From Balamuthia mandrillaris (taxonomy: Eukaryota > Discosea > Longamoebia > Balamuthiidae): 26,834 bases of DNA. Below are positions 1 to 9,522 of this stretch, piece after piece. The notes beneath the pieces are model-generated. The model did not search any database and had not been told where the DNA came from. It was given only the letters and a program-made list of their open reading frames with translations. The stretch is taken from assembly GCA_031835245.1 (NCBI GenBank), contig JAVKOQ010000571.1, forward strand, positions 1 to 26,834, in the 5' to 3' direction. The position numbers were made by a program, and so were the translations under genes. Positions within the stretch are counted from its first letter, which is position 1; every line of letters begins with the position of its first letter.

Positions 1-677
<677 letters not shown>

Positions 678-735
678 ATATTTTTATTTTCTTTCTTTTT
701 CTTCACTTTCTTTTATTTTTTTTGTTCAATTCCTT

Positions 736-977
736 CGGTTCGACTCCAAGTGATGACAGATATATTTTTTGCCTTCGGTTCGACTCTCACCGTTGAAGGA
801 AAAAATTATATCAAAATTGTTACGGTTCGACTCCAAGTGATGACAGATATATTTTTTGTTTATTTCCTTCGGTTCGACTCTCACATTTGCAATTTCTATT
901 TTTAAGGAGGATTGTCGGTTCGACTCCGAGTGATGACAACTATTTCAAGGAAGGAAATTATCCGTCGGTTCGACGCT
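736..977 (+). repeat. Cluster of six B-box-like CGGTTCGACTC motifs in a divergent promoter
   Basis: Copies begin at 736, 776, 823, 870, 916 and 966. Those at 736, 823 and 916 read CGGTTCGACTCC, so their last 11 bases match the tRNA internal promoter B box (GGTTCGANTCC) at every position. Copies 776 and 870 end in CTCT, and 966 reads CGGTTCGACGCT. The cluster has higher-order structure: the 736 and 823 copies are followed by the same sequence (AAGTGATGACAGATATATTT and on), then each by a CCTTCGGTTCGACTCTCAC copy. No tRNA body, acceptor stem or A box accompanies them. They fill the promoter shared by the LZIC-like gene (start 677) and the F-box gene (start 1039). They could be extra-TFIIIC sites or binding sites for another factor. 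Confidence 0.85.
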
Positions 978-1038
978 CATGCTGTGCATCTATTTTCTTA
1001 TAAAAAATTCGAAGAAGAAGAAGAAAGCAGAAACAACA

Positions 1039-2928
1039 ATGAAGCTGTCGGCCTCCTCCTCCCCTCCCAAAGAAGAAGGGTCACTGTGCGCAACCTTTGC
1101 GAAGCTGAGCCTTGAGCAACAACAACAACAACAACGCCGAAAAGGGGCAGCGCCGCAGCCGCCCTCTGCCTTGGGCCGCTTCCAGCTGCTGCCGGACGAG
1201 CTGACCTTGCACGTCCTCTCCTTTCTTCACGCCGCTCCGGATGTGTGTGCCATGTCCTTGTTGAACCACCACTGGCATGACTTCACGCAAGAGCAAGCCC
1301 TATGGAAGAGGCAAGTCGGAAAAAACTCAACGCCTGGACTGCAAAACCCGAACTAATCTTGTCCATCAATCCTTTTTCACTTCGTTGCCCCATGGAATGC
1401 ACAAACAGATTGTTCCAAGAGAAGTACCCTGCTGCCATGTGGATGGGCTCTGTACCAACGCGCACGCCTGCTGTTGGCTGGAAAAGAACCTTTCAACGTT
1501 ATTGCAAGCTTGCGGATCATTGGCGCAAGGGCAGCTGCGCCTTGCGTACCTTTGCGGATCCCCTCGACCACAGCATTCGTTGCGTGCGTTTAGCTTCAGA
1601 AGAAACCGCCATTGTGGCAGGTACGACTGACAAGTCTCTTCTCTCTTCTCTCTCTCTCTCTCTCTTTCTCTCTCCTCTCTCTCTCTCTCTCTCTTTCTCG
1701 TATCTTCTTTCTCTTCTTGGGCCTACTGAGCGAGCCTCCTGTAGGAGGAAATGAGGTGGGCCATGTCAGTCTCTGGGATTTGCAGTCACGTAAAGAAAGC
1801 GAGCCTCCTTCACGGAGCTCTCTCCTATCCTCCTTTCAAGCTCACAGCGGGTTGGTTCGCTGCGTTCGCTTTTTTGATAGCGATACCAAGCTTGCCACTT
1901 GCTCCAGCGACAAAGCCATCAATATTTATTCATTATCATTGGCACAGCTGCGCTCGGACGATCCGCCCCTTGGCCATTCCTCGAGCAAGGAGAGAAATGG
2001 TGTGACGTTGCTGCAAACAATGACCAATGACATCCATCAGGGCCTAGAGGGAGTCTGGACCATTCAAGGTAGCAACTTCTCTTATTTCCCCAATCTCTTC
2101 CATTGCATCTGTTAACTTCTGTTTGCCTTTGGCAGTGGAAGGCAACCAGCTGGTCAGCGGATGCGAGGAGACAATTGCCTTTTGGGACTTAGAAACACGC
2201 CAATGTAATCGACAGGTTCAAGTGAGATTGAGTCGCTGCTTCCACTTGCAGGGTGACCGATTGGTTGTTGGCTTGCAGAACGGCATTGTCTTGGAGTATG
2301 ACCAAAGAACACTTCGCCCTGTACGCCGCTTCCGTGCGTTCTACAATCCTATTTGGTGTTTACAAGTATCATCTAGTGCTGATAGAATTATTGTTGGAGG
2401 TAACGTTCAACCACTGGCAGAGAATGTCATGATGCGCTTCGTTAACGTGAAACCATTTCAGGGGGCCACATTCAGATTGGCAGCCTTACCGTTTGGGATA
2501 ACGCTAGGCTACGCTATAGCCAGGACGAGCACACAGGCTCTGTTAGAGAACTTCAGTTCGACGACACAAAACTTGTGAGCGGAAGCAGAGACTGCACTAT
2601 TCGTATTTGGAATCTTGAGGAACAAGCATCGGAAAGGTATACTCTCGCCTATTCCCTCACTCTGCTTTCTTCAAGGTCTCTCATCGCAATACTTGCCTGA
2701 AGCAGTCTATCCCACTACATACTTCGAGAGAAAGGCCAAGTCGAGGCAACGCAGCACACTGACCGCATCCGCTCGTTGCATTGCTCTGCTCGGTGGATTG
2801 CCAGTGGGTCTTGGGATAAAACGGGTAGGCTTACTTTATCTCTCTCTCTTTTTTTTTTTGTTTGTTTGGGTTCTCACCTTGGCACAGTCAAAGTATGGGA
2901 CTTTGCGGATGAGGAGTTCGCCCTCTGA
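1039..2928 (+). CDS. F-box/WD40-repeat protein (SCF ubiquitin-ligase substrate receptor type)
   Basis: Seven exons: 1039-1310, 1409-1620, 1745-2068, 2136-2399, 2462-2636, about 2703 (or 2706)-2824, and 2888-2928; about 469 aa. The ATG at 1039 (context ACAACAATGAAG) is preferred over one at 979 because the latter lies beside the promoter repeats. A poly-Gln run precedes an F-box at residues ~50-95 (FQLLPDELTLHVLSFLHAAP, then LWKRLFQEKYP across intron 1). Seven WD40 blades follow, ending GHVSLWDL, INIYSL, TIAFWDL, IVLEYD, LTVWD, TIRIWNL and VKVWDF. By family, the F-box binds Skp1 in an SCF complex and the propeller binds substrate. Intron 1 has a GC-AG pair (AG|GCAAGT). The acceptor of intron 5 is ambiguous, because the pyrimidine-proximal AG at 2674-2675 would bring in a TGA; an AG at 2702 or 2705 keeps the frame. 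Confidence 0.9.
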
Positions 2929-3047
2929 CCGCCATCCTTGCTTGCACACGTAGCATCATCACTGGATGGTGAGGAAGGGGAAGGAGATGCTGTTGTATTC
3001 ATTTGTATTTACAAAAAAAAGAAAAGAAAAGGACTGGTTTTTTACCT

Positions 3048-3192
3048 CAGAGGGAGAGAGGGGAGGGAGAGGAGAGGGAGAGGAGAGAGAGAGAGAGGAG
3101 AGGAGGAGGAGAGGGAGAGGGAGAGGGAGAGGGAGAGGAGAGGAGAGGGAGAGGAGAGGGAGAGGGAGAGGGAGAGGGAGAGGGAGAGGGAG
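3048..3192. repeat. Purine tract, GAGGGA/GA microsatellite
   Basis: An almost uninterrupted GA/GGGAGA repeat on the plus strand (for example GGGAGAGGGAGAGGGAGAGG near 3110-3190). It gives spurious Arg/Glu-Gly open frames in all three plus frames; these are not genes. Such homopurine runs can form triplex or H-DNA in principle. Confidence 0.9.
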
Positions 3193-3376
3193 TAAAGCGG
3201 AGCAATGAATTTTTGTCGACGTGAAATTTCTCTGCTAGAGATGAGACAAAGAAAAAGACAACAGAAAAGGACTTTTTATGGTAAGTTTAAGCCTCTGTTT
3301 TGATTTTTGATTGGTGGTTTGAAACTTTCAGTAGCAGATCAAAGCATTGAGCAGTTTTAGGAGAGAGAATTGCCTT

Positions 3377-3471
3377 CGGTTCGACTCCTAATGAGCACAA
3401 TTTTTCTTCCTTCGGTTCGACTCTGAGTGACAACAACTACTGCTTAAAAAATTATCCGTCGGTTCGACGCT
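3377..3471 (+). repeat. Second cluster of three B-box-like motifs
   Basis: Copies start at 3377 (CGGTTCGACTCC, exact B-box match), 3413 (CGGTTCGACTCT) and 3460 (CGGTTCGACGCT). The last two, with their spacer and flank (GAGTGACAACAACTA, then AATTATCCGTCGGTTCGACG, then CTCATGCT), repeat the last two copies of the first cluster (916-983) in the same order and orientation. The F-box gene is therefore bracketed by related blocks. Confidence 0.85.
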
Positions 3472-3687
3472 CATGCTTTGCAATTATCGGTGGTAGAAAA
3501 GTAACATTCCCGTGCAGTTGTGGCTGCCGTTGTGTGCTTGAAGGCGAGCGCCGGGCAAGAAGGCCTCCATCTTTCCCTTCCTGTAGGAACCCTACCTGCT
3601 AGACAAGGCCCAAGAGCAAGTGTTCTCTCTGTTTCTTTTGCTTTTTCTTTATTTTGTTGGTCGTTTTTTATTCGCAACAGGAGCTCT

Positions 3688-4562
3688 TTATCTTTTCCCT
3701 CGCAGTCTGGCTTTGACGGCAAACACAAGCGCAACAGCACCCAAAAGCAAACAACCCAGGAAGGAGCAACCCATCCCCGCTGCCGCCAAACCGACCAAAG
3801 CCCAGTGCCCATCCGGCAGATATACTGGATCACTGAACACTAGCCCTTCATTCGGGTTTGCTGTTGGTTACAAAACAAAAACAGGATCAGCAGGGCATTC
3901 CCAAAAACAAAAGAAAGAAGAAAGAAAGAGGAAGAAAGAGGAAAAGAAAAACACGAGAGAGAATGGAACGTACATTCTTGGTACCAGCAATCGACCTCTC
4001 CTTCAAAAAAGCCCTGCTTTCCATCGACGCACCCCACGTCATCCCTTCCACAGATCTCCACCCTCTCAAACTCGTACAGCTGGCCTTTGGCCTCGAACTC
4101 TCCCTCCACCGTGAACTCGTTGCAGGTGCCACAGGCCGTCCGGCAGGTCTCCCTCTGGACGCTCTGACAGCAATAGCAGTTGCACTCGTAGGTGTAACAA
4201 GTGGTCCCTGAGGTTCCTCCCGAAGAGGTCGAGCTGTGCGAGGAACAGTCAGTGCAGGTGCTGCAGCACTCTCGGCAGCAGGCGGGGCCGCCGCAGCAAG
4301 CTCCCTCCGTCAGGTTGGCCTGAAGCAAGCCGCAGAGAGGAAAACTGAAACACTCGGAGCAGCTGCAGTCGACGACGTCGCAGCAGCGGTAGGGCCGGAT
4401 GGTCACGTCGGTGATGGTGCAGGTCGTCTTGGAGTAGTCCTCGCTGTCTTGCACCTCGGGGTATACCAACCCAAAGTAGAAGCCGAAGAAGCAAGCCAGG
4501 GAGATGATGAAGAGGGCGGAGAGCAACACCGTAACGGCAATGTAGATTGTTGCAGGTTTCAT
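3688..4562 (-). CDS. Two-TM cysteine-rich membrane protein, paralogue A
   Basis: Two exons: 4562-3974 and 3860-3688, joined at a phase-1 GT-AG intron (donor GTACGT); 253 aa. An N-terminal TM segment (residues ~6-33, ending CFFGFYFGLVYPEV) leads into an ectodomain of ~180 residues rich in cysteine (RCCDVVDCSCSEC, CCGGPACCRECC, CNCYCC, TCRTACGTC, CGRD, CWYQEC). The second exon encodes SNPNEGLVF, then PDGHWALVGL, the second TM segment and a basic tail (KARLRGKR). N-in/C-in topology is inferred. It is clearly paralogous to the gene at 6671-7626, with the same intron position and phase. The TM-loop-TM plan with a loop ending C-x-x-x-NP resembles BK-channel beta subunits, but this is only topology plus weak local similarity. 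Function is unknown. Confidence 0.88.
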
Positions 4563-5146
4563 TTGTCTTGTTGGTTTGTGGTGTGCGTATATGTTTTGTT
4601 CGTTGTTGTTGTGGTGGTTTTTGTTTGTTGTTCGTGTACCTCTCGCTTTTGTTTCCTGGTGCAAAAATAATGAACGAAAAAAGTCGCTATAAGAACAGCA
4701 CAATTAATGATGGTTGGAAAGAGCCAAGATGGGCGAATTAACGGAAAATCGTTTGTTTCAATGTCTTTCTTATTAACTACTGAATCAGCCGAATGCTTTC
4801 GGTTATATTTTTTGGAGCTGTGAGACACCTAGTTAAAACAAAAATAAAATAAAAAAAAATGTGACGGTGATCGCAACCTTATGTTTATTGTGGGTGAAAG
4901 ATATGTCTGTTTGTAGGTGTATGTATCTGTTGTGTTGTCGATCGCCTTTTACACTTGTTCTCTCGAGAGGGGTCCAGGCCTTCTGCCTTTTAGTCCTTTT
5001 CGTCGCCATTTTGCAAGCCGTCACTTTCTCCATTTCTCCTCTGGATCGTCACCTGAGTGTTGAAGAGGGTTTGGCACTGAGACTCCGTTAATGAGTCCGC
5101 TCGTGCAGACACCGTCACAATTTAAATAAAATGAAATAAATGGATT
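4563..5146. other. Intergenic, no gene seen
   Basis: This is the 5' flank of the cysteine-rich membrane gene starting at 4562 and the 3' flank of the secreted-protein gene stopping at 5147. It is AT-richer than the flanking exons. Short open frames (for example about 4861-5091 plus) have no family resemblance and overlap nothing conserved. A poly-A stretch lies near 4838-4859. Confidence 0.6.
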
Positions 5147-6247
5147 TTATAAGATGGCAACGAAGGTTCTCAGCATGTCGGCACCACTGCCCCCTCCATC
5201 TTCAGCTCCGTCACAGCTGCTAGAGTCCTCTCCATCATCGCTGGCATTGCTGCTCTCTTCGGGCGAGGAGCCGTCACTGCTGCTGCCATCCCCATCAACC
5301 GGGATGACAGCGGCTCTGCCCTCACAGTCCGTCCCAAAGCTTGGAGTAATGGAGAAGTTGTTGGGTCCCTGGTAGTCCACCACGGTGTTGGTGTTGTGGC
5401 CAGCGACGTAAGGCGCACCGGAACAGTCCGGGTTTAAGTAGGTATACAGCAGTTTCTTCTGGCAATCCGCACCGAAGCTCATGGTGGCGCTGTGGGACTC
5501 GCAGGAGTCGCGGGAGGTGAATGTGGTATTGACAGCACAAGACTCGCCAGAGATGTCAGCGAACGCAGATACGAAACAAACCTCATCGTCTGTTCAAGGA
5601 ACAAAGCAGGAATGAGCATTTCCAAGCAAGAGAAAATAGAACATCATGGAGAGCAAGAGAACGAGGACATAGGAAAGAATGTGGAGAAAAGAAGATCCCT
5701 GCCTGAGTATTCCTCCTCATAGGCTGCCTCTTCTTCCTCACAGTTTTCCCCTGGAGGAGAAGGAGTTCCGTCACATTTCGCTCCCCAGTTCACTAGCTCG
5801 TAGCCGTTAGCGGAAGCAACACACAGTCCATCAACAAGAGTGTTGATAGCAGGCTCTTTGCACCCTTGGCCGAAGTAGTAGAAAGCTACTCCCCGTAGGC
5901 AATCCACCTTGACGCAAAGGAAATCTCCGAGCCCGGTGCATGCCATGTGGTGGTAGAGGCTGTATTTACAATTCGCGCTACCGGAACAAGTCTCATCTTG
6001 GTAAACGGAAGAAGAAAAATAGCAATAACAAGCTGTGGTTTGTTTGTTTGTTAGTTAAGAGGAAGAAGGAGGAGGAGGAGGAGCAGGAGGAGGAGGAGGA
6101 GAAGAAGAACAGAAGAGGAGGAAGAGGAAGGAAGACAGCAAGAAAGGCTCATGTTAGAAAAACCCTGGCCGCACCAAAACTGGTGGAAAACCAGCAAGCC
6201 AGCAAGAGGATGAAAGCCCACGCAACGGAGAGACGACTGTAGTTCAT
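5147..6247 (-). CDS. Secreted protein with two tandem cysteine repeats, one per exon
   Basis: Three exons: 6247-6175, 5996-5703 and 5589-5147; 269 aa. Exon 1 encodes only a signal peptide (MNYSRLSVAWAFILLLACW). Exons 2 and 3 each begin in phase 1 with DExC and each encode one copy of the same module. Repeat 1 has VDCLRGVAFYYFGQGCKEP and ends KCDG. Repeat 2 has ADCQKKLLYTYLNPDCSGAP and ends DCEG. Acidic or Ser-rich tails follow each module (ENCEEEEAAYEEEYS; DGDGSSSDGSSPEESSN). Intron 1 uses GTGCGG; intron 2 appears to be GC-AG (TCAG|GCAGGG), the choice that keeps phase and frame. The C-terminus ends in a short hydrophobic stretch (MLRTFVAIL), too short for a sure GPI signal. It lies between two paralogous membrane-protein genes, which suggests a surface-protein cluster. 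I recognise no named family. Confidence 0.8.
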
Positions 6248-6670
6248 TGTCGTGCGTGTTGAGTACCGGTACCTTTTACTCGCAGAGAAAACCTTTTGGT
6301 CTATATATGATCTCCGATGCAGCTGACTCTATCCTCGTGGCCTCATGCGGTGGGTCGACACCATCAGCACAAAAGAAGACACTATCCTCTGCGGCAAAAA
6401 CGACGCTGTCTCTTCTTCTTTGTTCCGCTTCTCTTCACCTATTGGTGGTGTTCTTACTTTTATACATACTTTTGTTTTACGTGGAAACGAGAGAAGAAAG
6501 AGGGAAGAACTCAAGCGTAACAACAAACATGCAGTTTTACACACAACACAAAAGTAAGCGCTTAGGCTTTCGTGTTGAGGACAAACTGGATGTATATATA
6601 TATATTTTTTTTTTTTGGTTTCTTTTATGATGAGAACATACCAAAAGGAACGACTTCTTGGTTGAGCTTA
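6248..6670. other. Intergenic, no gene seen
   Basis: It separates the secreted-protein gene (start 6247) from the stop of the second cysteine-rich membrane gene (6671), both on the minus strand. It contains a TA run followed by a T run (about 6592-6616) and otherwise unremarkable sequence. Open frames on the plus strand are short, with no recognisable domains. Confidence 0.55.
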
Positions 6671-7626
6671 TTATGTACAATTGTGCTTGATGCGGGGAAC
6701 CAGAAACAAAGTGAAACAGAGCAACAAACCCAACAGCAACGAAAAGAGCATGCCACCAGCCGACAGACCGACCAACGCCCAATGCCCATCCGGCACATCA
6801 TAGGGATCATCAAATCGTAACGACCCTTCTGGGTTTGCTATAACAAAAGGGAGGGAATGAGATGAACAAGAAGAAGAAGAACAAGAAGAACAAGAACAAG
6901 AACAAGAAGAACAAGAAGAACAAGAAGAAGAACAAGAACAAGAACAAGAACAAGAAACAAGAAACAAGAAACAAGAAACAAGAAACAAGAAACAAGAAAG
7001 GAGAAAAAGTGAAAGGTAAAAAGCAATACAGGAAGGAATGGCAAGCACGTACATTTTTGGTACCAACACTCCGTCTCTCCCGAGTAGTACTTCACTTTAT
7101 CCGCTTTACAAACAAAATTATCCCTCCCGCACGAGTCTGTCCTTACAAACTCAATTGTCTCCCTCGGTGGACTTCCCTTCGTATCGAACTCGCCCTTCGC
7201 CGTGAAGCTATGACAAGTCCCACACGCCGTTCGACAGCTGTCGCTGCTGACACTAACGCAACAGTAACAGTTGCAGCTATAACTTGTACAAGAAGTTCCA
7301 TCGCTGTTACATGAGGTGCACGTGTCGCAGCATGTGGAACAGCACCGATAGTCTCCGCAGCAAAAGCCCTCCACCAGCTGCTCCTGCAGCGTCTTGCAGT
7401 CCTCATAGAGGTAACACTCCTCGCAGAGGCAGTCCACGATGTCGCAGCAACGAAAAGCAACAGTGGTCAAGTTGGTGAAGGCACAAACGGATTGAACATA
7501 GTCCTCCGTTTCTTCCACTTCCGGCCAAACGAGTCCAAAGTAGAAGCCGAAAAAGCAGGAGAGAGAAATGGTGAAGAGGAGGCAAGGAAGGACCACAGAG
7601 AAGTAGATGCTACAGCCTAAGCCCAT
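6671..7626 (-). CDS. Two-TM cysteine-rich membrane protein, paralogue B
   Basis: Exons 7626-7053 and 6837-6671 join at a phase-1 GT-AG intron (GTACGT); 246 aa. The order matches paralogue A: TM1 at residues ~8-30 (SCFFGFYFGLVWPEV), RCCDIVDCLCEEC, a CC-rich middle (RCCSTCCDTCTSC), CNCYCC, SCRTACGTC, CGRD, GETECWYQKC. The second exon has SNPEGSLRF, PDGHWALVGL, TM2 and a short tail (VPRIKHNCT). Shared anchors (PEV, CCD-VDC, CRTACGTC, CWYQ, PDGHWALVGL) and the shared intron establish the duplication. The middle of the ectodomain is the most divergent part. The intron carries a long AAGAAC/AAGAAAC repeat. Membrane location is inferred from the TM segments; ligand or partner is unknown. Confidence 0.88.
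6862..7010. repeat. Intronic AAGAAC / AAGAAAC microsatellite
   Basis: It lies inside the intron of the membrane-protein gene at 6671-7626. On the plus strand it is AAGAAGAACAAGAAC units followed by tandem AAGAAAC heptamers; in gene sense it is therefore GTTCTT/GTTTCTT and pyrimidine-rich. It produces meaningless Lys/Asn and Phe/Leu/Ser open frames. Confidence 0.9.
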
Positions 7627-7766
7627 GCTTGTGTGTTGTTGACTGACTGCTCTTCGTTCTTCTTTGTTTAAGTTCTGTGAAGAAGTATTAAGTGCGTTGA
7701 GTTATTAATTAATTAAATACATTACAAAAACAATTCACAAAAACAAGAAAGAGGAAGAAGACTTGT

Positions 7767-9486
7767 TTACGTTGATGACAGAGACGTATAATGTCGTTCG
7801 TGCCAATGCCCCAGAAGAATCGTCTTTGTGGATTCAGAGAGAGTCGGCTCGATGTAGGTCCAAGGGTCGTCCTTGTCGCGTTCCGTTCGTACTGAACTTA
7901 GCACAGATATGGTTACAGAATAGACTTCGGCTGCTGCTAATAAAGTTAGCTGATCTCCCCAGGTGCCGTTCTTGTTCATGTAATCGCAGTAGGCTGACCA
8001 ATCTTCGTGATAGTCCGTCTTTTGGTGTTAAAGGTTTGTTGGTTCGAAGGGCAAAGACGAATATAGACAGATAAAAAGCAAACAAACCTCCAAAAAATCA
8101 GAAAGAAGAGAAAGAACAGGCCCATCTTTGCCTCCTTCGCGTATTTCATAGAAAGGATGGTCCCTTAACCACCGCACGACAGCCTTTCTCACCTCCGCGT
8201 GTCGACTTTGGGAGTTCCAAAGCTGGTCCGCTATAGCTCTCATTTGACAGTTGCCATCGCCGATGATGGAGCGTTCATCAAGTCGGTAGAGAGCTAAACG
8301 TTCGTTCATTCGTTGTTTGTCTTTGTCCGCTTTGCCTGACATGGCTTCGATGAATTGTTGGATTTTTTGGTATATTATTTCCACTCCACCTTTTGTGGTT
8401 GATAATAGTTATGTTAGTTTGAAGAGTCCAATAAAACACGATAAGAAGAAGAACAACAAGAAGGAGAAGAAGTAGAAGAAAAAATAAAAGGAGAAAAGTA
8501 ACTACGACAAAAGAAAATACCTTCATTCTTCGCAAAGTCCTTATGATTCAAATCCGCTTTAAACATCCACTTTCCCGGATAGTTCGTCCCAAAGTCAATT
8601 CGCATTGCCAACACATTCTCTGCCAAAGTATCCGTCTTTTTCTTAGCGTGATGGTTTTGATGTTCTGATGTTGGCCCTCCTCCTAATAACGAATCTAACA
8701 ATCTTTTCTTCTTTGGTCTCTCTTCTCGTTTCGCTCTGCCGTCGTCATCGTTGTCTAGCTTTTGGTCGTATAAAGGAACAATCGTATAATTCTTTATCTG
8801 CGTTACTTTCCATGCAATCTCCACCTCGTTGTTTCTCGGGTTCATCTTCACGAGGGAGCAGTTGGCCGTAATGCCCAACTTTTTTGGTACATACGTGTAA
8901 ACGTGGATGTATTCTTCGTCCTCTTCCTCCTCTTCATTGTATCTCCATTGAGAACGTTGACGCAAAGTCTTTTGCTCTAATATGGGAAAGACTTGCATGC
9001 CGTAATATTCCAAGCTATAGCAGCGAGTGAGATAAGCCTTCATGTACATTGCTGCTTCGTTGGTGTTGCTGTCGTTGTTGTGTTCGTGTTCATGGTGTTC
9101 CAGTTCTTCATGTTCGTTTATGTTTAGCTCTTGCTCCTTTGTTGTTCGGTCCCAAATTATGTCCAGTTGCACTCTGTGTTAAATGATGTGGGCCGTCGAG
9201 AAAGAAGAACAAGGAAGAAGAATAAGAAAACAAAAGAAAGAAGAAAGGAAGAAGAAAAACGAATGAATACAGAAAATAGATAATAAGAATGGAGAACAAA
9301 GAATAAGAATAATAGGAAGACGAACAAGGTCAAGGCCTGCAAGTCATCACAACGTTCAAATGCTCTTCGAATCCAATACTGTGCATAGAGCTTGCTCAAA
9401 TCCACTTTCTTCGGCATCTGCCACATGCAATCCGATTGTACATTCAAACGGCATCAGCGTCAATTTGAGCGGCAAAGAAAGAAACG

Positions 9487-9522
<36 letters not shown>

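Larger units (their letters stand above)
2929..3687. other. Intergenic region between convergent genes
   Basis: It holds no credible gene. Contents in order: the 3' flank of the F-box gene, a purine tract (3048-3192), a TGTCGACG site at 3214-3221, the second B-box-like cluster (3377-3471), and then the 3' flank of the minus-strand gene that stops at 3688. A poly(A) signal AATAAA for that gene reads on the minus strand at 3672-3667, 16 bases past its stop codon. Confidence 0.7.

Noticed and set aside
2938-3224. Three overlapping Arg/Glu/Gly-rich open frames on the plus strand
   Set aside because: All are readings of a GA/GGGAGA microsatellite and have no complex sequence or splice context.
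736-3471. Could the repeated motifs be a CRISPR array or tRNA-derived SINEs?
   Set aside because: Spacing is irregular and the repeats are only about 12 bp, in a eukaryotic promoter. No A box, tRNA body or poly-A tail accompanies them.
4861-5091. 76-aa cysteine-containing plus-strand frame
   Set aside because: No family resemblance, no signal of splicing, and it lies in AT-rich intergenic DNA; probably chance.
3688-7626. Assigning the cysteine-rich paralogues as BK-channel beta subunits
   Set aside because: The TM-loop-TM plan and a few residues fit, but the many CC and CxC clusters do not; kept only as a lead.
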